The notes below the pieces were generated by a model. That model ran no database searches. It saw only the letters and a program-made list of their open reading frames with translations, and had not been told where the DNA came from. Below, one piece after another: positions 16,570-23,745 of a DNA stretch of 36,812 bases (positions are counted from its first letter, which is position 1; the number at the start of each line of letters is the position of its first letter). Position numbers and translations under genes: made by a program. The DNA is from Bacillus sp. J33 (GTDB lineage Bacteria; Bacillota; Bacilli; Bacillales; Cytobacillaceae): assembly GCF_000518885.1 (NCBI RefSeq), contig NZ_JAEL01000053.1, forward strand, positions 1 through 36,812, read 5' to 3'.

Positions 16570-17199
16570 TCAGCACTTTTCAATCTCCAGTTCCTGAATC
16601 GAGTGCAGAACGCGCCTATAATAATCATCCTCATGGGGAACGAAATCCTCTTTGGCTACCAGTCTGCTTACCAGGATCCTTTTTCCCATACTGATTTCAA
16701 AGCCTTCTGCAGCAATGGTTTCTTTGCCGTTAAACCATAGTTCATAAAAATCATTCAAAGCGATCTGAACAATTCCGGATACCTCTTCAATCTGAGGATT
16801 AAAATCATCCAGCTGATGTTCGCTGTGATACAGAAAAACATGGGCAAGCTCTTTATCTATAAAATTTTCCTTTTCCGCGCAATAACCGATGACGCCCAGG
16901 GGAACCAGGTCCTCAAATGCAACATTAATTCCAAGCTCTTCTTCCACTTCCCTGATTCCATCCATAACTGATTCGTGGCTCAACAGATGTCCGGCAGCGG
17001 TTATATCCAAAAGATCCGGATAATCTTTCTTTTCCCTGCTGCGGTTTTGAAAATAGATATAGTCCTGATCGTTTTCCCTTCGGATGAACCAGCAGTGGAA
17101 TGTTTCATGCCAGTATCCTTTTTTATGTACTTCTTCGCGTGAAGCCACGCCGATTTGCTTTCGGTCATCATCAAAAATGTTGAGAAGTTCTGTGTCCAT
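16570..17199 (-). CDS. NUDIX hydrolase
   Basis: This 209-residue cytosolic hydrolase cleaves a nucleoside-diphosphate-linked compound. The Nudix box at residues 70-91 is GHLLSHE, six residues, then REVEEELGI. It is one residue shorter than the classic spacing but keeps the metal-binding Glu residues. The N-terminus (ELLNIFDDDRKQIGVASREEVHKKGYWH, split over residues 4-31) is like the isopentenyl-diphosphate isomerase/thiamine-pyrophosphatase branch of NUDIX proteins. The exact substrate is unknown. Its ATG directly follows the stop of the DUF2268 gene (TAAATG), with AAGGGGG inside that gene's end, so the two are translationally coupled. The C-terminus abuts a nucleotidyltransferase remnant. 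Confidence 0.85.
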   Translation of the reverse strand: MDTELLNIFDDDRKQIGVASREEVHKKGYWHETFHCWFIRRENDQDYIYFQNRSREKKDYPDLLDITAAGHLLSHESVMDGIREVEEELGINVAFEDLVPLGVIGYCAEKENFIDKELAHVFLYHSEHQLDDFNPQIEEVSGIVQIALNDFYELWFNGKETIAAEGFEISMGKRILVSRLVAKEDFVPHEDDYYRRVLHSIQELEIEKC

Positions 17200-18021
17200 T
17201 TAAGAAGCCCCCTTACTTATATAGGAATCGAACATTTCGTGCGGATCTGCCCCGTACAAGTCACGATAATGACTGATCCCCTTATGCTCAGCATATTGAC
17301 GGACCATTTTATAAGCAAAGGAATAGCCTGCAAAAACCGGGATGCCCATTTCACGATTGCCAAAACAGATTTTGCTTTTCAGACCATCGTCTGTTGTAAG
17401 TATATTTTGCTGCGCAATATACTGGTAAGCCTGTTCGGCTTCCTTCGTAAAACCTTCCTTCCACCACCGTTTGTCCTCATAAAGTGAAAGGCTGAAGTAT
17501 TCAGCGCCACCCTCCATTTTAAACCATTCTGCCAATGTAAAGGTATCCAATGTAAGATGATAGATTGGATTTTCCGGGGAGGCATGGTGCAGCTCGTGCG
17601 CTAGCATATACCTTAAAAATTCATGATCCGGCTCAGGAGGGATGGCCAGAACGATTGTATCCGCTCCCACTGTATAGCCATTTGTCCATAATGAATCATC
17701 ATATTTTTGAAACCATTGAAAAGGAAGCGCCGGCACGACCGTGATAGTAAGGTCCCTGAATTCAAGATGTTTTTCAACTTCCGTTATAGTTTCTTTGATG
17801 ATTGCTTCAATCTCCCCCGGATTCCAGCTATAAGTAAGACTCTCCGCCTCGGATATTGCTTCGAATTTAAATAACTGAAATCGCTTCGCAAGCTGTTCCC
17901 AGTCCTGCATCCATGACTTTTCGTTCAATAATTGGCAAAGCTCGGATTGGAGATAGCTTTTCAAATCTGGATGGTTTTTTAATATTTTAGCAGGAGTAAT
18001 TTGATTGATCGCATAGGCCAT
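17200..18021 (-). CDS. DUF2268 putative zinc-metalloprotease-like protein (YjaZ-like)
   Basis: This 273-residue protein has no signal peptide. HELHH at residues 142-146 fits the HExxH zinc motif, and a downstream KMEGGAEYFS helix could supply the third ligand Glu, as in gluzincins. The long helical N-terminus and the TVGADTIVLAIPP strand before the motif match the DUF2268 family, some members of which are described as secreted or heat-shock-related. Its actual substrate is unknown. The ATG at 18021 is preceded by AAAAGGAG. It is the first gene of a two-gene unit with the NUDIX hydrolase (zero intergenic bases) and diverges from lytS. Confidence 0.72.
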   Translation of the reverse strand: MAYAINQITPAKILKNHPDLKSYLQSELCQLLNEKSWMQDWEQLAKRFQLFKFEAISEAESLTYSWNPGEIEAIIKETITEVEKHLEFRDLTITVVPALPFQWFQKYDDSLWTNGYTVGADTIVLAIPPEPDHEFLRYMLAHELHHASPENPIYHLTLDTFTLAEWFKMEGGAEYFSLSLYEDKRWWKEGFTKEAEQAYQYIAQQNILTTDDGLKSKICFGNREMGIPVFAGYSFAYKMVRQYAEHKGISHYRDLYGADPHEMFDSYISKGAS

Positions 18022-18213
18022 GGCTCTCGGCTCCTTTTAATTGGTTTCATTACCTATATTCAGGTATCCTGGGAGGTTTATGGATACCTTTTCGACAGCC
18101 GCACTGGAAAAGCCTGTACAGCAAGTCGAAAAATTTTAAACCGCCCATTTTTAATTTAATCTTTAATCAATTAAAATAAATGATAAAGAACTTGGTTAAA
18201 GGGGCCTTGCCGA

Positions 18214-19983
18214 ATGTTGGAGTTGCTGATTACAATGCTGGAACGGCTGGGAATCATTGTCACGATTGCGCTGATTTTGACGCGGTTCCGCTTTTTTAGA
18301 GAAATGATCTATGGCGAAAGATTAAAGCGGCAGCAGGAGTATAAGGCTATTCTCTTTTTCGGATTTTTTGGGATTATCGGCACTTATACGGGGCTCGCCT
18401 TCAATACAGATACACTCCAGTTTAACCGCTGGGCAGCGGAGCTTGCTTCAGATGAAGCGATTGCGAACTCGAGAGTAATTGGCGTTGTGCTGGCCGGCCT
18501 GCTTGGAGGATACAAAGTCGGAATTGGCGCCGGAATCATTGCCGGCTTCCATCGTTTTACGCTTGGCGGCTTTACTGCCATTGCGTGCGGTTTGGCCTCT
18601 ATTGTGGCAGGATTGCTTGCCGGCTTTTTTCATAAAAAAAATGAACATGTGAAGCTTTCATCAGCTTTTTTCATTGGAGCAGCGGCAGAAGCTGTGCAAA
18701 TGCTGATTATCATCGGAATATCAAGGCCTCTTGAAAAAGCGGTTGCGCTTGTGGAGATGATCGGCGTTCCGATGATAATTGCGAATGGCCTGGGAAGTGC
18801 ACTTTTTCTTCTAATCATAAAAAATGTCATTAACGAAGAGGAAAAAGCAGGCGCTTTTCATGCCCAGAAAACATTGCGGATTGCTGACCAGACACTTGCT
18901 CATCTCCGCAAAGGCATCAATCATGATTCTGCATTAGCCGTCTGCAGGATTTTACATAGAGAACTGCAGGCGAAAGCAGTAGCTATCACAAATCATACAG
19001 AAATTCTTGCCCATGTTGGCCTTGGGGACGACCACCACCGCTCCGGCAGCCCTATCCAGACACAAATAACACGGGACGTGATTCAGCATGGAGAACTGGT
19101 GGTGGCCAATGACCGAACCATCCACTGCCGGGAGGAAAGCTGCCCGCTTGGAGCGGCAGTTATTGCTCCCCTTAAACTTCGGGGTGAAACGATTGGAACG
19201 CTGAAGTTTTATTTTAGCTCTGAAAAAGAAATTAATAATCTTGTCATGGAGCTTATATCCGGATTAAGTATTCTGCTGAGCAATCAGCTGGAAATTGCGG
19301 AAGCTGATAAAGCGTATCAGCTTGCAAAGGAAGCCGAAATTAAGGCATTGCAGGCACAGATATCCCCGCATTTTTTATTTAATTCCTTGAACACGATTGT
19401 CTCACTTGTCCGGATTGAGCCTGCCAAAGCAAGAAAGCTGCTAGTATCGCTTTCCCACTTTTTACGTCAAAACCTGACTGCCACTACGGTCAGTGTGACG
19501 ACTCTTGAGCAGGAATTAAGGCATGTAAAGGCCTATCTATCGATTGAAGAAACCCGATTCGTTGACCGGCTCGAGGTTATCTATGACATTGATGATGACG
19601 CTCTTTTTGAAAAAATCCCGCCGCTTACCCTTCAGCCGATTGTTGAAAATGCCGTTAAGCATGGGATTAAGAATAAGGAACAGGACTGTCTTATTAAAAT
19701 TTCGATAAAAAAACAGGATGCCATGACGATGGTAAAGGTAGAGGATAATGGCCACGGGATGAGCAGGGAAAGAGCTGAGCAGATTGGCAAAGAAACTTTG
19801 AAATCCGAAACGGGGTCGGGACTGGCGCTATATAATGTAAACCGCCGGCTGACCATGATGTTCGGCGACGAAGCCTCCTTGAAAATAACCAGTATACCAG
19901 GCGTTGGCACTAACATTCATTTTTCCATTCCACAAACGGAGGAAGTTACAGATGGACAAAACAATCCGAACATTAATAGCTGA
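18214..19983 (+). CDS. lytS: sensor histidine kinase LytS
   Basis: This is a 589-residue membrane sensor kinase of the LytS/BtsS family. An N-terminal 5TMR-LYT membrane domain (about residues 1-205) contains NRWAAELASDEAIANSRVIG, typical of the family. It is followed by a GAF domain (about 225-365), the His_kinase domain with phosphoacceptor His386 in SPHFLFNSLN, and a HATPase domain (QPIVENAVKHG; DNGHGMS). In B. subtilis LytST responds to extracellular pyruvate and switches on pftAB; in E. coli BtsS senses pyruvate. The ATG at 18214 follows AAAGGGG. The stop overlaps lytT by 32 bases, so the pair is co-translated. The cstA gene downstream supports a pyruvate-related role. Confidence 0.93.
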   Translation: MLELLITMLERLGIIVTIALILTRFRFFREMIYGERLKRQQEYKAILFFGFFGIIGTYTGLAFNTDTLQFNRWAAELASDEAIANSRVIGVVLAGLLGGYKVGIGAGIIAGFHRFTLGGFTAIACGLASIVAGLLAGFFHKKNEHVKLSSAFFIGAAAEAVQMLIIIGISRPLEKAVALVEMIGVPMIIANGLGSALFLLIIKNVINEEEKAGAFHAQKTLRIADQTLAHLRKGINHDSALAVCRILHRELQAKAVAITNHTEILAHVGLGDDHHRSGSPIQTQITRDVIQHGELVVANDRTIHCREESCPLGAAVIAPLKLRGETIGTLKFYFSSEKEINNLVMELISGLSILLSNQLEIAEADKAYQLAKEAEIKALQAQISPHFLFNSLNTIVSLVRIEPAKARKLLVSLSHFLRQNLTATTVSVTTLEQELRHVKAYLSIEETRFVDRLEVIYDIDDDALFEKIPPLTLQPIVENAVKHGIKNKEQDCLIKISIKKQDAMTMVKVEDNGHGMSRERAEQIGKETLKSETGSGLALYNVNRRLTMMFGDEASLKITSIPGVGTNIHFSIPQTEEVTDGQNNPNINS

Positions 19984-20683
19984 CGATGAACGATATAGCC
20001 GAGATGAATTAAAGCACCTGCTGGAGGAATTCTCTTCCATTCAGGTGGTTGGCGAAGCTGAGTCCGGCGAGGCCGCGGTAATGAAAGCCATCCAGCTGCA
20101 GCCAGATGTGGTTTTTCTGGATGTGGAAATGCCGAAAATGAGTGGAATGGAAGCGGCAAAATCGCTGAAAGAATTGAAGAAAGTTCCTCTAATCATTTTT
20201 GCCACCGCCTATCCTCAGTTTGCGGCAGAAGCCTTTCGCTATGAGGCTATCGATTATTTGCTGAAGCCCTATGATGAAGAGCAGCTGGAGCAAACAATCA
20301 GGCGCATCGAAAAGCTGATTAGCCCAGAAAAAGAAACAGAAAAAAGCAAACCGCCCGGAAAATTGGCTGTCGAAGAAGCCGGGGAGATTCTTTATCTCGA
20401 ACCAAAGGAAATCCTATATATTTACAGAGACGAAAAGGTTTCGCGAATCATCTCGAAAAATGGAGAATACGAAACGAAAACACCTCTGAAAGATCTGGAA
20501 AGCCGCCTGCTCCCCTTTTCCTTTTTCAGGACTCATAAGAGCTATCTCGTGAACCTGGATTATGTGACACGTCTGACCCCATGGTTTAATGGGGCATATC
20601 AGCTCGAAATGGAAGGCCGGAAGGAAATGCTGTCTGTGAGCAGGAATTATGTGAAGGCATTGAGGGTGAGATTGGAGTTATGA
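19952..20683 (+). CDS. lytT: LytTR-type response regulator LytT
   Basis: This 243-residue DNA-binding regulator is the partner of LytS. A receiver domain at residues 5-120 has the acidic pair ADD (10-12), phosphoacceptor Asp57 (VFLDVEM) and Lys in LLKPYDEE. A LytTR beta-strand DNA-binding domain covers about 140-240 (EILYIYRDEK, FFRTHKSYLVNLDYV). LytTR regulators bind direct repeats spaced by about two helical turns. I start at ATG 19952, behind GGAGG inside the end of lytS, rather than at an earlier in-frame ATG with no site. The region before cstA has three such direct repeats. Confidence 0.92.
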   Translation: MDKTIRTLIADDERYSRDELKHLLEEFSSIQVVGEAESGEAAVMKAIQLQPDVVFLDVEMPKMSGMEAAKSLKELKKVPLIIFATAYPQFAAEAFRYEAIDYLLKPYDEEQLEQTIRRIEKLISPEKETEKSKPPGKLAVEEAGEILYLEPKEILYIYRDEKVSRIISKNGEYETKTPLKDLESRLLPFSFFRTHKSYLVNLDYVTRLTPWFNGAYQLEMEGRKEMLSVSRNYVKALRVRLEL

Positions 20684-20684
20684 G

Positions 20685-20709
20685 AAAAAGCATCGGTACG
20701 GTGCTTTTT
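20685..20709 (+). terminator. terminator of lytST
   Basis: AAAAAGCA pairs with TGCTTTTT around a 9-base loop, immediately after the lytT stop. It separates lytST from cstA, so cstA needs its own promoter. Confidence 0.8.
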
Positions 20710-20935
20710 TTGTTTTTATGGGATGCTTGGAAAGTTGGATGGATGAGGATAGGGTAAAATCGGTTTCAGCATAAGACTATTTGCGTCCGGTATCCGCCCT
20801 GCCCATTCTTATTAAATTTCGCCTGTGGAAAACGAATTTCCCCAATGGAAAGCAAAGAGTATGTGGATTAAACGGTGGATAACTAGACTTAATTTAAAGA
20901 AAATGATGAATTTTGCCGAAATTCACATACCCTCT

Positions 20936-20992
20936 TCTGCATCTTAGTCCTCCTTTTCTGCATTTTAATCTCCGTTTTTTACATCTTGGACA
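20936..20992 (+). promoter_or_regulatory. three 21-bp-spaced direct repeats upstream of cstA (putative LytT sites)
   Basis: Repeats start at 20936 (TCTGCATCTTAGTC), 20957 (TCTGCATTTTAATC) and 20978 (TTTACATCTTGGAC), exactly 21 bases apart, so all face the same side of the helix. The last one ends just upstream of the predicted -35. This is the architecture used by LytTR-domain activators. It could also be a decayed intergenic repeat like the one at 15226. Confidence 0.5.
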
Positions 20993-20998
20993 CAAAAC

Positions 20999-21027
20999 GT
21001 TCAAAATCTTTTTTTCTCTTTTATAAT
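20999..21027 (+). promoter_or_regulatory. cstA promoter
   Basis: A perfect TATAAT (21022-21027) is preceded at 17 bases by GTTCAA, a poor -35. This is expected for a promoter that needs an activator. The start point would be near 21034. Confidence 0.55.
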
Positions 21028-21029
21028 TT

Positions 21030-21044
21030 ATGTAAACGCATTCA
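21030..21044 (+). promoter_or_regulatory. cre site (CcpA operator) over the cstA start point
   Basis: ATGTAAACGCATTCA matches the B. subtilis consensus WTGNAANCGNWNNCW at every defined position. It covers the predicted transcription start, so CcpA binding would block cstA when preferred sugars are present. Confidence 0.65.
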
Positions 21045-21074
21045 TTTTACTTTTTTAATAAAGGGGGATTTACG

Positions 21075-22526
21075 ATGATTACATTTCTAGCCGGTATTGC
21101 TCTTTTAATTATCGGATATTTTACGTACGGAAAGTTTGTGGAAAGAGTATTCGGTGTTCAGGAAGAAAGATCGACACCTGCCTATACGCATCAGGACGGT
21201 GTTGACTATCTTCCAATGAGCACAAAGAAGAACTCGCTGATTCAGCTTCTGAATATTGCGGGTACGGGTCCTATTTTCGGCCCAATTATGGGGGCGCTCT
21301 ACGGACCGGTGGCATTTATCTGGATTGTTATCGGATGTATTTTTGCCGGTGCTGTTCATGACTACCTGACTGGAATGATTTCAATCCGCAACCGCGGTGC
21401 CCACTTGCCGGAGCTTGCAAGCAAGTTCCTGGGAAAAGTTATGAAACATGTTGTTAACGCTTTCGCAGTACTGCTTTTACTGCTGGTCGGTACAGTGTTC
21501 GTTTCAACCCCAGCAAGCTTGCTTCATGTCTTAATGGACGGAAAGATTGCGCTTGGAATTATCATCGCTGCGATATTTGTTTATTATATTATGGCGACCC
21601 TATTGCCAGTTGATAAGATTATCGGCCGTCTTTACCCTTATTTCGGAGCGCTGCTTGTGATCAGTGCCGTTGGAGTGGGTATTGGATTACTTATTAAAGG
21701 TGCACCAATTCCTGAACTGTCCTTAAGCAATTTCCACCCTGACAATGCGCCTATTTTCCCATTAATCTTCTTTACGATTACATGTGGAGCGCTATCAGGA
21801 TTCCATGCAACACAGACACCGATCATTTCTCGTACAACACAAAAAGAAAAACAAGGACGCAAAATTTTCTACGGTATGATGATTGCAGAAGGTGTCATTG
21901 CCATGATCTGGGCGGCTGCAGCCATGAGCCTGTTTAATGGCCCAACTGGATTAAATGAATTATTGGCAGCAGGCGGTCCTGGAGCCGTTGTAAGTGAAGT
22001 TTCAACGATGATGCTTGGCGCAATTGGCGGTACGCTTGCCGTTCTTGGCGTAGTCGTTCTGCCAATCACTTCCGGAGATACTGCTTTCCGCAGTGCGCGT
22101 ATGATTATTGCTGAATACCTAAATATTGCCCAAAAGAAAATGTCCAGCCGTTTGTGGATTGCTGTTCCATTATTCGCAGTATCTATGGTTCTTACACAAA
22201 TCGACTTTAACCTATTATGGAGGTACTTCAGCTGGGCTAACCAGGCGACAGCTGTTATTGCTCTCTTCGTTGGAGCGATGTACCTGTACATTGCCAAGAA
22301 GAATTATTGGATTGCGCTTGTACCGGGAGCTTTTATGCTGGTAATGGTCATCACTTATATCCTAAACGCAAAAATCGGTTTCGGCCTGCCAATGAATGTA
22401 TCCTGGATTGGTGCGGCAGTCGGATCGGCAGCACTTGTAGCCTTATTCTTTAAAGCGGCAAAAAGTGCACGTGCAAGCAATTTCCCTCTTGATGAAGACG
22501 TATCCAGCTGGAAGGGTGCAGCCTAA
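21075..22526 (+). CDS. cstA: CstA-family carbon starvation / pyruvate transporter
   Basis: This 483-residue polytopic membrane protein of the CstA family (TC 2.A.114) takes up peptides or, as shown for E. coli BtsT and CstA, pyruvate. The family core is present: GTGPIFGPIMGALYGP (residues 63-78), VGCIFAGAVHDYL, and GFHATQTPIISRTT near the middle, followed by SGDTAFRSARM. At 483 residues it is of the short Gram-positive type, without the long C-terminal part of E. coli CstA (about 700). The ATG follows AAAGGGGG. It sits behind lytST with a promoter carrying direct repeats and a cre site. A 49-codon gene begins within its stop codon. Confidence 0.9.
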   Translation: MITFLAGIALLIIGYFTYGKFVERVFGVQEERSTPAYTHQDGVDYLPMSTKKNSLIQLLNIAGTGPIFGPIMGALYGPVAFIWIVIGCIFAGAVHDYLTGMISIRNRGAHLPELASKFLGKVMKHVVNAFAVLLLLLVGTVFVSTPASLLHVLMDGKIALGIIIAAIFVYYIMATLLPVDKIIGRLYPYFGALLVISAVGVGIGLLIKGAPIPELSLSNFHPDNAPIFPLIFFTITCGALSGFHATQTPIISRTTQKEKQGRKIFYGMMIAEGVIAMIWAAAAMSLFNGPTGLNELLAAGGPGAVVSEVSTMMLGAIGGTLAVLGVVVLPITSGDTAFRSARMIIAEYLNIAQKKMSSRLWIAVPLFAVSMVLTQIDFNLLWRYFSWANQATAVIALFVGAMYLYIAKKNYWIALVPGAFMLVMVITYILNAKIGFGLPMNVSWIGAAVGSAALVALFFKAAKSARASNFPLDEDVSSWKGAA

Positions 22527-22675
22527 TGGGCTGCTGCAGTCCCAGCTTTCGGGAAACAGTCAATGAACAAGAAGAAAAGGTAAATAAAAGAGGCAATGAA
22601 AAGGTTCCCCTGCTCGTTAAGATCACCATTCTCATAATTACCGCAGGAGGATTACTCGGAGCCTATCTTTTATAG
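22526..22675 (+). CDS. 49-residue single-pass membrane protein coupled to cstA
   Basis: The ATG at 22526 overlaps the cstA stop in TAATG, so ribosomes ending on cstA can restart here. The product begins MGCCSPSFRETVNEQEEK, has a charged middle rich in Glu, Lys and Asn, and ends in one hydrophobic helix (about residues 28-49) that runs to the C-terminus. I do not recognise the sequence. In E. coli, CstA and BtsT each have a small partner encoded directly downstream (YbdD and YjiX/KbtA). This protein has the same position but does not look like them. A terminator follows four bases after its stop, so it closes the operon. The two adjacent cysteines could bind lipid, metal or a partner. Confidence 0.72.
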   Translation: MGCCSPSFRETVNEQEEKVNKRGNEKVPLLVKITILIITAGGLLGAYLL

Positions 22676-22678
22676 CTA

Positions 22679-22709
22679 AAAAAGTGCACGTCCAAAGCGT
22701 GCACTTTTT
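22679..22709. terminator. terminator of the cstA operon
   Basis: A 12-bp perfect stem, AAAAAGTGCACG against CGTGCACTTTTT, has a 7-base loop. Confidence 0.85.
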
Positions 22710-22749
22710 CCTATATAATGGAATTAATAGATTTTTAGGAGGTAAAGGG

Positions 22750-23670
22750 ATGAGAATATTAACTGTAGGAGCAGGAGCAATTGGCGGCTATTTTGGCGGA
22801 AGGCTAGCAGAAAAAGGCGAGGATGTTACCTTTTTAGTCAGGGAAAAAAGAAAGCAGCAGCTTGAACAGGAAGGGCTGATGGCAAAGAGCATCCATGGAG
22901 ATATAAAGATTGCAGAGCCGAAAACCATTAAAGCTGGAGAACAAGCAGATGATTTTGATGTGATCCTGCTCTCTACAAAAGCCTATCATCTGCAGGGGGC
23001 AATTGAGGATATTCGTACATATGTAAGTGAAGAGACTCTAATTGTCCCGCTTTTAAATGGAATAGCCCACATGGATGTACTGATAGCGGCTTTTGGAGAG
23101 GAGAAAGTCCTTGGGGGACTATGTTTTATTGAAACGACCCTGGATGAAAACGGAAAAGTTATTCAAACGAGCCCTATTCATGACTTTGTATTTGGAGAAC
23201 GCTCGGGTGAAAAAACGGAGCGGATATTAAGGCTGCAAAAAGCTTTTTTTGGTACCAAAGCGAACTTCAGGCTTTCTGATCATATTGAGCAGGAGATGTG
23301 GCACAAGTATTTATTCATTTCCACTCTTTCTGGCGTAACCTCTCTCTTCCGCTCTCCAATTGGTCCTATTCGCGAGGAGGAATTTGGTTTAGCTGCGGTT
23401 AAAGAGGTTCTAAAAGAGGCGTCAGCGATTATGAGAAGCATTGGTGCTCCGCTGGCTGATGGGATCGAGGAAGCCCAGGTGAAAAAACTAAACGAAATTG
23501 GCTATGAGATGAAATCATCCCTGCAGCGGGATATGGAAAAGCAGCAGCCGACCGAAGCTGATCATTTCTTTGGCTATTTGCTTGATCAGGCCAAAACCCA
23601 AGGCTTGGAGACTCCTGTACTTGCTGCGATTTATGCGAACTTGAAAGTTTTTGAGAAAAATAGTTTGTAA
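22750..23670 (+). CDS. ketopantoate reductase family (PanE/ApbA-like) oxidoreductase
   Basis: This 306-residue NADP-dependent dehydrogenase is of the 6-phosphogluconate dehydrogenase-like fold. The N-terminal Rossmann loop is VGAGAIGGYFGGRLA (residues 7-21). LLNG (101-104) and the likely catalytic Lys186 in EMWHKYLFI are present. PanE reduces ketopantoate in CoA synthesis. In E. coli PanE the Lys is followed four residues later by a substrate-binding Asn, but here that place is Ile190, so another 2-oxo acid may be the substrate. I start at ATG 22750, which has AGGAGG ahead; an earlier in-frame ATG lies inside the cstA terminator. A TATAAT at 22714-22719 is a possible -10. Confidence 0.8.
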   Translation: MRILTVGAGAIGGYFGGRLAEKGEDVTFLVREKRKQQLEQEGLMAKSIHGDIKIAEPKTIKAGEQADDFDVILLSTKAYHLQGAIEDIRTYVSEETLIVPLLNGIAHMDVLIAAFGEEKVLGGLCFIETTLDENGKVIQTSPIHDFVFGERSGEKTERILRLQKAFFGTKANFRLSDHIEQEMWHKYLFISTLSGVTSLFRSPIGPIREEEFGLAAVKEVLKEASAIMRSIGAPLADGIEEAQVKKLNEIGYEMKSSLQRDMEKQQPTEADHFFGYLLDQAKTQGLETPVLAAIYANLKVFEKNSL

Positions 23671-23706
23671 GATGATTTTAGTAGCAACTTTTATGGTTTA
23701 TAAAAA

Positions 23707-23738
23707 AAATCCGAGCATAATTTCCCCGCTCGGATTTT
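23707..23738. terminator. terminator between PanE-like and M6 protease genes
   Basis: AAAATCCGAGC pairs with GCTCGGATTTT around an 11-base loop. It is A/T-rich on both sides and serves convergent genes. Confidence 0.85.
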
Positions 23739-23745
23739 CGTTTTA

